Source: Fictibacillus phosphorivorans (GTDB lineage Bacteria > Bacillota > Bacilli > Bacillales > Fictibacillaceae). From it: DNA of 64,000 bases. Positions 53,015 through 64,000 of the stretch are shown in pieces; the stretch's first letter is position 1, and every line of letters starts with the position of its first letter. The stretch spans positions 62,001 through 126,000 of the forward strand of contig NZ_JAMBOR010000011.1 in NCBI RefSeq assembly GCF_023715845.1, read 5' to 3'. The notes under the pieces were generated by a model. That model searched no databases. It saw only the letters and a list, made by a program, of their open reading frames with translations, and was not told where the DNA came from. Made by a program: the position numbers and the translations under genes.

Positions 53015-53043
53015 ACATATATTTTTCATACCTAACACAATAT

Positions 53044-53060
53044 TGTAAGAAAACCTGACA
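53044..53060. promoter_or_regulatory. TnrA-like operator of the nas cluster
   Basis: TGTAAGAAAACCTGACA matches the 17-base TnrA consensus TGTNANAWWWTMTNACA with one mismatch. It lies in the 346-base gap between hemD and sumT, which otherwise holds no convincing gene. TnrA would switch the cluster on when nitrogen is limiting. Confidence 0.65.
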
Positions 53061-53310
53061 CGTTTTTTGAAGTAAGAACCTTAAGTAATGAGAATATTGA
53101 TTTATATCTAATAAAAGAAGGAGATACGAAAATGCAGATGATAAATGTATAGAATTTTTCGAGGTTCAATGGATTAAATATATCTGTATGAAGGTAAAAG
53201 GAAGGATAACGAAGGAGAAAAGTAAACGCTTTCAAAACAGGCATTAAAAGAAGAGGAAAAGGCATTTTTAAAAATTTATTGGTTTTTTCAAATTTTGATT
53301 ATAGTAATTT

Positions 53311-54132
53311 TTAATGATTTACCTTTCTCTCTGAATAATATTGAGACAATTTCATGATCATTGCCCCCATACGTTGTTGTTCGGGTTGGAGGACATTTTC
53401 TACCCCTTCTTCTTCCAATGCCTCTGCTGTTATTTTACCCACAGCCGCAGCCATCACTTTGTTATTAAACATACTTTTGAGTTGAGATAGAAACTGATTT
53501 TCTCGTGCATAATCAAAAAGAAAATGGACTTGCATTGCTGTTGTAAAGCATACTGCATCTACTTTTCCAGTAGAGATTTCATCACATAAACTTTTTAAAA
53601 CTTGTGGATCAGGGGCAATATGTTTATAAGGGAGAATTTGTGAGTAAACTGCTCCTCTTCCCTCTAAAAATCGCTTAAGCATTGGTGCAGAATCACCATG
53701 GAGCTGAACCATTAATCTTTGATTATTAAATTCGAATTCCTTAAGAGAACGGATAAGTCCTTGGGTTGTCCCATCGTCATCACCAGCAATTGGAGCGATA
53801 CCCCATTTTTTTAGTGCTGAACGAGTTTTATATCCCCTAGTAGCTACTTTCGCTTTATGGATGGTGGAAATAAAACTTTCATGAATACCCATGTTTTCTG
53901 CAATTTTAAATAGAGTTTCCACACCAATACCGGTTGTAAAAACGACCCAATCTACGCCTTCGTTTACGATTCTTTCAATTTCTGGTTCAACCTCTTTCTC
54001 ATCCAAGAATACTGTGCCTTGAGCAGGTCTTACGATAGGGATTCCTCCCTGCTTTTCTACTAAAGTACACATCTCTTCAGTCTTTCTTGATCCTGTTAGA
54101 ATGATACGCTTTCTCTCGAGCCCTTTCCTCAT
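53311..54132 (-). CDS. hemD: Uroporphyrinogen-III synthase
   Basis: This is a 273-residue HemD-family protein with two Rossmann-like domains: RIILTGSRKTEEMCTLVEKQ, GVDWVVFTTGIGVETLF, then GKVDAVCFTTAMQVHFLFDY and MAAAVGKITAEALEEEGVEN. It closes hydroxymethylbilane to uroporphyrinogen III. A housekeeping hemD in a hem operon is expected elsewhere; this copy is tied to siroheme synthesis for nitrite reductase. It corresponds to the C-terminal half of B. subtilis NasF. AAGGTG is placed for the ATG at 54132. It precedes the TnrA-like site, so it is probably transcribed separately. Confidence 0.87.
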   Translation of the reverse strand: MRKGLERKRIILTGSRKTEEMCTLVEKQGGIPIVRPAQGTVFLDEKEVEPEIERIVNEGVDWVVFTTGIGVETLFKIAENMGIHESFISTIHKAKVATRGYKTRSALKKWGIAPIAGDDDGTTQGLIRSLKEFEFNNQRLMVQLHGDSAPMLKRFLEGRGAVYSQILPYKHIAPDPQVLKSLCDEISTGKVDAVCFTTAMQVHFLFDYARENQFLSQLKSMFNNKVMAAAVGKITAEALEEEGVENVLQPEQQRMGAMIMKLSQYYSERKVNH

Positions 54133-54320
54133 TATGATCACACCTTTTCCTTAGATAGATTAAATGGGTGAACCTGGTGAACTATATTTAAATTAATCCT
54201 TATGATACCTTCTTCATCGATAAAAAATCAAATAGAAACAAAGATACAATTCAAAATATGGCCTACAAAAAGACTCCATAAAAAACTCAAAAAAAATAAA
54301 CCTTGGCATTTTACTTCTGA

Positions 54321-54743
54321 GGTTTAGGTTGGAGACTGGAAGAAATCATATCGTTAAAAATTAATTTTCCAAAGACATTACGTCACGGTGACTTCCACAT
54401 GGAAAATGTACTGTTAAACGAAAAATTTCCGGTAATATCCGATTGGCAGGAAATTTGCATCGGAAGTGGACCAGAGGATATTTCTTTTTTTCTTCAAAGG
54501 GCTCACGCAAGTGGAAACCAAATCTCATCTGATGTTGTAATTAGGGTATATACAGAAACAGTAAATGATATTTTGCAGAAGAATGTATCCGTTCAATCTA
54601 TAAAAACCGTTATAGATTCCGTTAAGTTGCGCACCATGCTGGTACATTGGCCACATTACTTATTAGGCTGTCCTACCGATGTTATCACTAAAATGAGTAA
54701 TGATATGAAATTAACTGCAAGCAAATTAGGTATTCTTCCATAG
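54321..54743 (+). pseudogene. Truncated aminoglycoside-phosphotransferase-type kinase, C-terminal lobe only
   Basis: The open frame from 54321 reads through PKTLRHGDFHMENVLLNEKF and then FPVISDWQEICIGSGPEDIS. This is the catalytic loop (HGDxHxxN) and the metal-binding DWQ of the APH/choline-kinase-like family. The first ATG is inside the catalytic loop, at 54399, and the whole N-terminal ATP-binding lobe is missing, with a stop codon just before 54321. The product from 54399 would lack the catalytic aspartate. It is most likely a gene remnant between the nas cluster and suf. Sequence 54744-54880 continues with another fragment-like frame and may be part of the same decay. Confidence 0.7.
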
Positions 54744-54885
54744 ATATTATCTTACATAGAAGTACATAAATGAAAAATATTACAATGCCAAGAACCTGTT
54801 CATGATTTACAGCAATTAGAACTTCTCTTTATCAATTATGTTAAACCTGAATTTAGAATGAATTCGAACGATACAAATTTACAAA

Positions 54886-54930
54886 CAAAAAAACCTCGGT
54901 ATATAGCTTATATACCAAGGTTTTTTTATC
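54886..54930. terminator. Terminator of the suf operon
   Basis: AAAACCTcGGTATATA-gct-TATATACCaAGGTTTTTTT; works for sufB on the minus strand and in the opposite direction. Confidence 0.88.
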
Positions 54931-54932
54931 CT

Positions 54933-56330
54933 TTAACCGATTGAACCTTCCATCTCGAACTTAATCAGGCGGTTCATTTCAACTGCATATTCCATTGGAA
55001 GCTCTTTTGTAAATGGCTCGATGAAGCCCATTACGATCATTTCAGTTGCTTCCTGTTCAGAAACACCACGGCTCATGAGGTAGAATAACTGATCTTCAGA
55101 AACTTTAGATACAGTTGCTTCGTGCTCAAGTGTGATGTTGTTGTTTAAGATCTCGTTGTACGGGATCGTATCTGATGTGGATTGGTTATCCATGATAAGC
55201 GTGTCACACTTAATGTTGGATTTTGATCCGTCAGACTTACGTCCGAAGTGAGCAATACCACGGTATGTTACTTTACCGCCATGCTTCGAGATCGACTTCG
55301 ATACGATGGTAGAAGAACATTCGGGTGCAAGGTGCAATACTTTTGCTCCTGCATCCTGATGCTGTCCTTTACCAGCGATTGCGATCGATAGAATCGTACC
55401 TTTCGCACCGCGGCCTTTCATGATAACAGCTGGATACTTCATCGTTAGACGAGATCCGATGTTTCCATCTACCCATTCCATCGTAGCATTCTCTTCCGCT
55501 ACAGCACGCTTTGTAACAAGGTTGTAGATGTTGTTCGCCCAGTTTTGAATCGTTGTGTAACGGCAGTAAGCGTTCTTCTTAACGATGATTTCAACAACCG
55601 CACTATGAAGTGAGTTTGTTGAATAAACCGGTGCCGTACAACCTTCTACATAATGTACAGAGCTGTCATCGTCCGCAATGATCAGCGTACGTTCGAACTG
55701 ACCCATGTTCTCAGAGTTGATTCGGAAGTATGCTTGAAGTGGAGTATCACATTTAACGCCTTTTGGTACGTAAATGAAAGATCCACCAGACCATACTGCA
55801 GAGTTTAATGCTGCGAACTTGTTATCTGCAGGAGGAATGACAGTTCCGAAGTATTCACGGAAGATTTCCTCATGCTCTTTTAAAGCTGTATCTGTATCTG
55901 TGAAAAGAATCCCTAGATCTGATAAGTCTTCTTTCATGTTGTGATAAACAACTTCAGATTCATATTGTGCAGATACACCTGCAAGGTATTTTTGTTCAGC
56001 TTCTGGAATACCGAGCTTGTCAAAAGTAGCCTTGATTTCTGCAGGTACTTCATCCCAAGATTTCTCAGATTTTTCAGATGGCTTAACATAGTACGTAATA
56101 TCATCAAAGTTTAAGTCCTTCATATCCCCGCCCCATTGAGGCATAGGCATTTTGTAGAACTGCTCTAATGACTTCAAACGGAATTCTAGCATCCACTCAG
56201 GTTCACTCTTCATGCGTGAAATTTCCTCAACGATTTCTTTTGTCAAACCACGCTTCGATCTGAAAATGGATACGTCTTTATCTCTAAAACCATATTTATA
56301 TTCGCCGATATCCGGCATCTTCTTAGCCAT
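54933..56330 (-). CDS. sufB: Fe-S cluster assembly scaffold SufB
   Basis: This 465-residue core scaffold of the SUF system builds clusters together with SufC and SufD. Family blocks are [81 protein letters not shown] and [20 protein letters not shown]. The conserved cysteine in the LAPECSS/SKSISK region, the likely cluster or sulfur site, is present. GGAGGG precedes the ATG. It is the last gene of sufCDSUB and has the operon terminator. Confidence 0.96.
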   Translation of the reverse strand: MAKKMPDIGEYKYGFRDKDVSIFRSKRGLTKEIVEEISRMKSEPEWMLEFRLKSLEQFYKMPMPQWGGDMKDLNFDDITYYVKPSEKSEKSWDEVPAEIKATFDKLGIPEAEQKYLAGVSAQYESEVVYHNMKEDLSDLGILFTDTDTALKEHEEIFREYFGTVIPPADNKFAALNSAVWSGGSFIYVPKGVKCDTPLQAYFRINSENMGQFERTLIIADDDSSVHYVEGCTAPVYSTNSLHSAVVEIIVKKNAYCRYTTIQNWANNIYNLVTKRAVAEENATMEWVDGNIGSRLTMKYPAVIMKGRGAKGTILSIAIAGKGQHQDAGAKVLHLAPECSSTIVSKSISKHGGKVTYRGIAHFGRKSDGSKSNIKCDTLIMDNQSTSDTIPYNEILNNNITLEHEATVSKVSEDQLFYLMSRGVSEQEATEMIVMGFIEPFTKELPMEYAVEMNRLIKFEMEGSIG

Positions 56331-56367
56331 TGCAGAATCCCTCCTTACTGGATTGGCACTCTCATTC

Positions 56368-59321
<2,954 letters not shown>

Positions 59322-59340
59322 GTATAGTCCCCCTTATTGC

Positions 59341-60126
59341 TTACGCTTCTTGACCGACAGTTTCGTCTTTAATACCTAACTCTTCCTTGATCCAGTCATA
59401 ACCTTCAGCTTCAAGACGCTGTGCGAGTTCAGGTCCTCCAGATTTCACAATACGGCCTTGCATCATTACGTGTACTTTGTCTGGTGTGATGTAGTTCAAT
59501 AAACGCTGGTAGTGAGTAATGATTAAGCATCCGAAATCAGGGTTGCGCATTTCATTAACACCTTTTGCTACTACTTTAAGAGCATCGATATCTAATCCTG
59601 AGTCGATTTCATCAAGGATGGCTAATTTCGGCTCAAGCATCATCATTTGTAGGATTTCGTTACGCTTCTTTTCTCCACCAGAGAAACCTTCGTTTAAATA
59701 ACGATGAGCGAACGCATTGTCCATCTCCAAGTGATCCATCTTCTTATCTAGTTCACGGATGAATTTCATAAGTGAAATCTCATCGCCTTCTTCACGTTTT
59801 GCGTTAATCGCAGAACGCAGGAAGTCAGCGTTCGTAATACCGCTTACTTCTGATGGATATTGCATAGCTAGGAATAGACCAGCTTTAGCACGCTCATCTA
59901 CTTCCATTTCTAAAAGATCTTCACCGTTGAAAGTGACTTTCCCTGAAGTTACTTCATATTTAGGGTGACCCATTAACGCTGCAGAAAGTGTAGACTTACC
60001 TGTACCGTTTGGCCCCATGATTGCATGGATTTCTCCACCATTTATTTCGAGATCTAATCCTTTGATAATCTCTTTATCTTCAATCGATACACGAAGATCT
60101 TCAATCTTTAAATTAGGTGCTGACAT
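59341..60126 (-). CDS. sufC: Fe-S assembly ATPase SufC
   Basis: This 261-residue ABC-type ATPase drives shape changes in SufB-SufD. Walker A GPNGTGKSTLSAALMGH, the signature EGFSGGEKKRNEIL and Walker B LAILDEIDSGLDIDALK are intact, and the H-loop is in CLIITHYQRLL. It is not a transporter and has no membrane partner. GGAGG precedes the ATG. It is the first gene of the suf operon. Confidence 0.96.
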   Translation of the reverse strand: MSAPNLKIEDLRVSIEDKEIIKGLDLEINGGEIHAIMGPNGTGKSTLSAALMGHPKYEVTSGKVTFNGEDLLEMEVDERAKAGLFLAMQYPSEVSGITNADFLRSAINAKREEGDEISLMKFIRELDKKMDHLEMDNAFAHRYLNEGFSGGEKKRNEILQMMMLEPKLAILDEIDSGLDIDALKVVAKGVNEMRNPDFGCLIITHYQRLLNYITPDKVHVMMQGRIVKSGGPELAQRLEAEGYDWIKEELGIKDETVGQEA

Positions 60127-60207
60127 AATACAACCTCCATTAAGAACTCATTCTTAAGATTTTGAAATAGGGCATTAAATAGCCATTCTCAATTTATTCT
60201 CATTCTA

Positions 60208-60236
60208 ATCTTATAACAAATGAAATGTATGTTCAA
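60208..60236 (-). promoter_or_regulatory. Possible SigA promoter of sufCDSUB
   Basis: On the minus strand TTGAAC, a 17-base spacer and TAAGAT, about 82 bases before sufC. TATAAG with a 15-base spacer is an alternative reading. Confidence 0.5.
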
Positions 60237-60298
60237 GGGAACGGGCTATGAACTTTAACATTGTGCTCATATATTTCAATGTTTAATTATGTAATCCG

Positions 60299-60353
60299 AA
60301 AAAAGGCTAACTCATCAGGCACGAATTCACCTTAGAGTCAGCCTTTTGTTTTT
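60299..60353 (-). terminator. Terminator of the 50-residue gene
   Basis: On the minus strand AAAAGGCTGACTC and GAGTTAGCCTTTTTTC pair across a loop of about 22 bases. Confidence 0.7.
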
Positions 60354-60366
60354 ATATAACCTATCT

Positions 60367-60519
60367 TTACGGCGTGTGATTTCTCGTTGCATCCGCCGCT
60401 ACTTCTAAACCTTTTTTATATTCCTTTTCACGGTCTTTCTCAACATCTAATCGCTTCTCCAAATCCCTTTCATACTCTGCAAAACCGCAACCATGTGATT
60501 GGTGCATTGCTTTTTCCAT
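60367..60519 (-). CDS. Hypothetical 50-residue charged helical protein
   Basis: I do not recognise it. The peptide MEKAMHQSHGCGFAEYERDL continues with EKRLDVEKDREKEYKKGLEV and ends RNHTP; it would form a long charged helix. The ATG at 60519 has no clear ribosome site. In the same frame an ATT at 60555 lies eight bases after GAAAGG, so a rare ATT start giving 62 residues is possible. A terminator follows, which supports a real transcript. Confidence 0.5.
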   Translation of the reverse strand: MEKAMHQSHGCGFAEYERDLEKRLDVEKDREKEYKKGLEVAADATRNHTP

Positions 60520-60644
60520 TTCAGATGTATGCTTTACTTTTATGGGGTGGATAATGAATCAATCCTTTCAAATTTAGATAGTTATAGCTTATCAGCAGCG
60601 CTTCTTTTCCACAACCAGCATATGATCCCATGCAAAGTTTTGTG

Positions 60645-60689
60645 AAAGGGTAATCCGTGCTTTCAGGAAAGCACAATGGATATCCCTTT
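60645..60689. repeat. 45-base imperfect palindrome
   Basis: AAAGGG...ATCC pairs with GGAT...CCCTTT around a perfect inner GTGCTTTC-AG-GAAAGCAC hairpin. It lies in the gap between the 50-residue gene and the CMD-family gene. No T tail, so it is not a simple terminator. The remainder of this gap shows nothing further. Confidence 0.5.
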
Positions 60690-60764
60690 AGAATTCTGTT
60701 AAATCCGCTACATTACTTCCATTACCTTTTTGAATAGAAATAAAACATTTAATGCATGGAAGAT

Positions 60765-61145
60765 CTAATGGCGGGGTTTCTTTAACTCATTTATACACTC
60801 TTGAACAAGGGTAACTCCCTGACTCATAGCTGCTCCTCCGCCAAATGCTGCAGAAACGCCTACAGCTTCAAGAATTTCATTTTCAGAACACCCTTGATCC
60901 AGGCATCCCTTCGTATGATAGATGATGCAATATTCATCTTGTGAGTAAATACTGATTCCTAGCGCGATCAACTGTTTATTTTTTTCGGAAATTTCACCTT
61001 CCTTGAAACAGTGACGCGTAAATTCATTATAAGCATGAGTTAATTCAGGCATATTTTCTTTATATTTTCCTAAACCTTCTTTATACCGGATTAAGTGATA
61101 TTGTGCAGAGTTCACTCCTGGCATCGGTTGATCTTCTTGTTTCAT
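60765..61145 (-). CDS. Carboxymuconolactone decarboxylase-family protein (AhpD-like)
   Basis: This 126-residue protein of the CMD/AhpD fold has [20 protein letters not shown], then [20 protein letters not shown] and [20 protein letters not shown]. The usual AhpD redox pair is CxxC before a histidine; here the first cysteine position appears to be glutamate or aspartate (DEYCIIYH), leaving one cysteine plus C in HTKGC. Function is uncertain. GAGAGGAG lies about 12 bases before the ATG. It stands alone. Confidence 0.83.
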   Translation of the reverse strand: MKQEDQPMPGVNSAQYHLIRYKEGLGKYKENMPELTHAYNEFTRHCFKEGEISEKNKQLIALGISIYSQDEYCIIYHTKGCLDQGCSENEILEAVGVSAAFGGGAAMSQGVTLVQECINELKKPRH

Positions 61146-61270
61146 GCAGTTATTACACTCCTCTCACGTTTTAGTAAACAGGATTAGTATGAGTTTATTT
61201 CCGAGTGGATATGTAATTTGGAGGGGTATTTATAGAGGGCATTTTTGGAGCAAAATCCCTTTAGCTATCT

Positions 61271-61393
61271 CTAAAAACACACCATCCCATGAATAGAAGG
61301 AATCCTCACAAAAATAATGCAATCATCATATAAAAGCTCCTTATAATCACGTAAAAATAGTGCCTCATCACCTATTTTTCGAATATTAATCAT
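61271..61393 (-). CDS. Hypothetical 40-residue protein
   Basis: This very short gene has an excellent ribosome site (CAGGAGGACAACGA before the ATG at 61393). It codes for MINIRKIGDEALFLRDYKEL followed by LYDDCIIFVRIPSIHGMVCF. There are two cysteines and a mildly hydrophobic end. It lies directly downstream of the metNIQ terminator and upstream of the CMD-family gene. No family is recognised. Confidence 0.55.
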   Translation of the reverse strand: MINIRKIGDEALFLRDYKELLYDDCIIFVRIPSIHGMVCF

Positions 61394-61414
61394 TCGTTGT
61401 CCTCCTGAAGTAGA

Positions 61415-61451
61415 CAAAAAGGGTGCCTCCTTATTCGGAGACACCCTTTGA
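61415..61451 (-). terminator. Terminator after metNIQ
   Basis: On the minus strand AAAGGGTGTCTCC-gaataa-GGAGGCACCCTTTTTG. Confidence 0.9.
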
Positions 61452-61455
61452 TCCT

Positions 61456-62274
61456 TTATTCAGTTACAGGCACTACTGCACCTTTATATTTCTCTTTAAT
61501 GAATTGTTGAATTTCTTTTGAGCGCAATACTTTAACTAGCTCTTTTACAGCTTTCTTATCTTTATCTCCTTCACGTACTGTAATAATGTTTACGAATGGA
61601 GAATCAGTGTCTTCAATCGCGATTGCGTCTTTTTGTGGATTTAGTCCAGCATCAATCGCATAGTTTGTGTTGATTAGAACAGCATCGCCTTCACCGTTTT
61701 TATAGGCTTTTGGAAGCATTCCTGCATCAACATCAGCTTTGAATTTTAATTTCTTTGGATTTTCTACAATATCTTTAATTTGGGCATCCGTACCTTTGCC
61801 CTCTTTAACTTTGATCAAACCTTCTTTTTCTAGAAGACCTAGCATACGGCCGTGGTCAGCTACAGAGTTAGACATGATAATCGTAGCACCTTGAGGCAGT
61901 TCATCTAAAGATTTGTATTTTTTTGAATAAACACCGATCGGCTCAAGGTGGATGCCGCCTGCGTTTTCAAATTTATAGCCGTGGTCTTTCATCTGTGACT
62001 TTAAATAAGGAACGTGCTGGAAGTAGTTCGCACCAATTTCTTTTTCATCTAAAGATTTATTCGGAAGTACATAATCTTGGAACGTTTCAATCTCAAGCTC
62101 AATACCTTTTTCTTTTAAAAGCGGTTTTGCTTCTTCAAGAATTTCTGCATGAGGTACGTTTGATGCTCCAACGATAATCTTATCGTCGCTGATGCCGCCT
62201 TCTGTTTTATTGCCGCAAGCTGCTAGTGCTGCTGCAACGACAGCAAGCAAAATAATCGATAATATTTTTTTCAT
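61456..62274 (-). CDS. metQ: Methionine ABC transporter binding lipoprotein
   Basis: This 272-residue NlpA-family lipoprotein has signal ILSIILLAVVAAALAACGN with the acylated C20. Then come GASNVPHAEILEEAKPLLKE, YFQHVPYLKSQMKDHGY and DADAGMLPKAYKNGEGDAVL-like text (VDAGMLPKAYKNGEG). It captures methionine (and its sulfoxide in some species) at the outer membrane face for MetI-MetN. It is the last gene of metNIQ. Confidence 0.94.
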   Translation of the reverse strand: MKKILSIILLAVVAAALAACGNKTEGGISDDKIIVGASNVPHAEILEEAKPLLKEKGIELEIETFQDYVLPNKSLDEKEIGANYFQHVPYLKSQMKDHGYKFENAGGIHLEPIGVYSKKYKSLDELPQGATIIMSNSVADHGRMLGLLEKEGLIKVKEGKGTDAQIKDIVENPKKLKFKADVDAGMLPKAYKNGEGDAVLINTNYAIDAGLNPQKDAIAIEDTDSPFVNIITVREGDKDKKAVKELVKVLRSKEIQQFIKEKYKGAVVPVTE

Positions 62275-62297
62275 ATGATTTCCTCCTTGGTTTGTGC

Positions 62298-62966
62298 TTA
62301 TCTTTTATCTAAAGCTGTTGTGAAGCGATCTCCTATCCATTGGATAACAAAAACGATGAGCAGGATCAAAACAGTTGAAACTAGCGTAACATCTGCATTA
62401 TCTCTCTGATATCCTTCCATATAAGCAAGGTTTCCAAGTCCCCCTGCACCGACTACGCCAGCCATTGCTGTATAACTTACAAGTGCAATAGCCGTAACGG
62501 TAATACCAGAAACAAGTGCTGGAGTGCTTTCCGGAATAAGGACTTTAAAAATAATTTGAGTGTTTGTAGCACCCATTGATTTAGCAGCTTCGATTACTCC
62601 TTTATTAATTTCTCTCAAAGCAATCTCAACCATACGCGCATAAAACGGTGCGGCTCCGACGATCAATGCCGGTAGTGCAGCTTCTGCCCCAAGCATCGAA
62701 CCTACAAGAAAACGCGTAAAAGGAATTAAAAGAATAATTAAGATAATAAACGGAATAGAGCGGAATACGTTAACAATAATCGCGATTATGCTGTTTAAAA
62801 ATTTATTTTCCCATAGGTTGCCGGGTGCTGTTAAATATAAAGCAAGCCCAAGAGCAAGACCTAAAATGAAAGTAACAATTACTGAGATAGCTGACATATA
62901 TAAAGTTTCTTTCGTCGCTTCTAAAACGACATCCCATTGAACGTTTGGGAACCACGAACTAAGCAT
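62298..62966 (-). CDS. metI: Methionine ABC transporter permease
   Basis: This 222-residue permease has five hydrophobic helices and the ABC-coupling EAA-like loop EAAKSMGATNTQIIFKVLIP. It begins with WDVVLEATKETLYMSAISV and has NVFRSIPFIILIILLIPFTR. It overlaps metN by eight bases. It forms the membrane channel with MetN. Confidence 0.94.
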   Translation of the reverse strand: MLSSWFPNVQWDVVLEATKETLYMSAISVIVTFILGLALGLALYLTAPGNLWENKFLNSIIAIIVNVFRSIPFIILIILLIPFTRFLVGSMLGAEAALPALIVGAAPFYARMVEIALREINKGVIEAAKSMGATNTQIIFKVLIPESTPALVSGITVTAIALVSYTAMAGVVGAGGLGNLAYMEGYQRDNADVTLVSTVLILLIVFVIQWIGDRFTTALDKR

Positions 62967-63984
62967 TATGAATCACCTCTACTTCTACCTGAACGCTATT
63001 TAGAAATTCCATAGCGTTAGAAAGGGCAGCATCAGAACCTTTAATTTGGATAAACAATGTACCGTATGGCCCATTTTGTGTTTGCGTAATTTTACCTTGA
63101 AGAATATTTACATCTACTTTGAAATTCCGGATCAGCTCTGTGATTAGCGGTTGACCTGCACGGCCTCCTACAAAAGTAAGCTGTACAATTCTGCCCTCTG
63201 GAAACTCCTCTATGAACTGCTTAATCGTATCTACCGTTTCTTCAGGTTCTGTCACTTGTTTTACAAAATCTTTTGTGATGGGTTCTTTAGGATTCTTAAA
63301 GACGTTTAATACATCGCCTTCTTCCACCACTTTCCCTTTTTCCATTACAGCAACACGGTGACAGATCTTTCGAATAACATGCATCTCATGAGTGATGAGG
63401 ACAATGGTTAGGCCTAGCTTCTGGTTAATTTCGACTAGAAGATCTAGGATACTGTCTGTAGTTTTTGGATCAAGTGCTGAAGTCGCTTCATCACATAATA
63501 AAACTTCCGGATTATTTGCTAGAGCTCTCGCGATACCAACGCGCTGTTTTTGACCACCACTCAGTTGTGAAGGATAGGAACCGCCTCTTCCTTCTAATCC
63601 AACCAGATCAATCAGCTCGTCCACTCGCTTCTTGATTTTATCTTTCGGATATCCAGCGATTTCTAATGGAAAAGCAATATTCTCTCTTACCGTTCTTGAC
63701 CATAGAAGGTTAAAATGCTGAAATATCATACTTATTTCCTGTCTCGCTTCTCTAAGCTGTTTAGAAGAAAGCTCAGACATGTTCTTGCCGCCGATCGTAA
63801 CCGTACCACTTGTCGGTCTCTCCAGCATGTTAAGGATTCGGATCAGAGTACTTTTACCTGCTCCACTGTACCCAATTATGCCGTATATTTCCCCTTGTTT
63901 TATGTTTAGATCTACCGTATCAACAGCCTTTACTTCACCATCTTTGGTTTGAAAGACTTTACGGACTGCATGTAAATTAATCAA
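62959..63984 (-). CDS. metN: Methionine ABC transporter ATPase
   Basis: This 341-residue ATPase has Walker A GYSGAGKSTLIRIL, signature QLSGGQKQRVGIARAL and Walker B VLLCDEATSALDPKTT. The C-terminal NIL (ACT-like) domain, from about residue 265 (EGRIVQLTFVGGRAGQPLIT), binds methionine and inhibits transport. The start is a TTG at 63984 behind GAGG. Only 16 bases lie upstream in the window, so any S-box riboswitch is outside. Confidence 0.94.
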   Translation of the reverse strand: MINLHAVRKVFQTKDGEVKAVDTVDLNIKQGEIYGIIGYSGAGKSTLIRILNMLERPTSGTVTIGGKNMSELSSKQLREARQEISMIFQHFNLLWSRTVRENIAFPLEIAGYPKDKIKKRVDELIDLVGLEGRGGSYPSQLSGGQKQRVGIARALANNPEVLLCDEATSALDPKTTDSILDLLVEINQKLGLTIVLITHEMHVIRKICHRVAVMEKGKVVEEGDVLNVFKNPKEPITKDFVKQVTEPEETVDTIKQFIEEFPEGRIVQLTFVGGRAGQPLITELIRNFKVDVNILQGKITQTQNGPYGTLFIQIKGSDAALSNAMEFLNSVQVEVEVIHNA

Positions 63985-64000
63985 AGAACAAACCTCATTT

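Noticed and set aside
52999-53018. A second TnrA-type palindrome (TGTGGAAAGTATCACA)
   Set aside because: It is one base too short for the consensus half-site spacing and covers the presumed -10; the site at 53044-53060 fits better in sequence and distance.
53032-53265. 77-codon frame on the minus strand between sumT and hemD
   Set aside because: It runs through the TnrA-like site, lacks a ribosome site and has a random composition. Short plus-strand frames there also look non-coding.
60127-60366. Antisense RNA or extra gene upstream of sufC
   Set aside because: Only the promoter-like sequence and the terminator of the 50-residue gene are supported; no frame or conserved structure beyond these.

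Overview
The window is chromosomal DNA from an endospore-forming member of the Bacillaceae. Evidence: the gene order follows the Bacillus subtilis yui-yum-yut-yun-suf-met stretch (yuiE, yuiD, yuiC, yuiB, yuiA, yumB, yuzG, yumC, yutM, dapF, nupC-type yutK, yuzB, yutJ, yuzD, yutI, yutH, yutG, yutF, yutE, yutD, yutC, lipA, lytH, yunB, yunC, yunF, sufCDSUB, metNIQ). Sporulation genes are present (lytH, yunB, yutH, a Spo0E-like phosphatase), Shine-Dalgarno sites are strong, TTG and GTG starts are common, and U-tailed terminators separate most units. It is not B. subtilis itself: several blocks differ. A Fictibacillus-like genus is my guess only.

Layout. 1-16.7 kb: small conserved genes, the type II NADH dehydrogenase-like proteins YumB and YutJ, ferredoxin-NADP reductase YumC, an orphan aminofutalosine synthase (mqnE), dapF, and an FMN-riboswitch-controlled riboflavin transporter (ribU). 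16.8-26.3 kb: a complete argCJBD-carAB-argF arginine operon with an ARG box over its promoter; it lies where B. subtilis has hom-thrCB. 26.6-36.2 kb: two dehydrogenases, then the yut genes, lipA and lytH. 36.2-40.9 kb: an NSS amino-acid transporter with its 34-residue MetS-like subunit, a lysine-riboswitch-controlled NhaC-family carrier, and yunB. 41-45.8 kb: dfrA-thyB, yunC, yunF, a nitroreductase and a MarR-GNAT fusion regulator with a perfect palindromic operator. 45.9-54.1 kb: a nitrate/nitrite assimilation cluster (hemD, sumT, a transporter with a damaged N-terminus, nirBD, nasC) with a TnrA-like site. 54.3-64 kb: a truncated phosphotransferase remnant, sufCDSUB, small genes and metNIQ.

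How the parts work together: the Fe-S theme recurs (sufCDSUB, ErpA-like YutM, NifU-like YutI, LipA, MqnE, a SufR-like regulator, NasC/NirBD). SumT and HemD make siroheme for NirB. The two riboswitches and the ARG and TnrA sites tie transport and biosynthesis to flavin, lysine, arginine and nitrogen status.

The most unusual material is intergenic: two families of short tandem arrays with the same architecture (7-8 conserved bases, about 13 variable bases, period 20-21 bp) but different motifs, plus several very small genes of 25-53 residues and structured leaders. No rRNA, tRNA, CRISPR, prophage or complete insertion sequence was seen.
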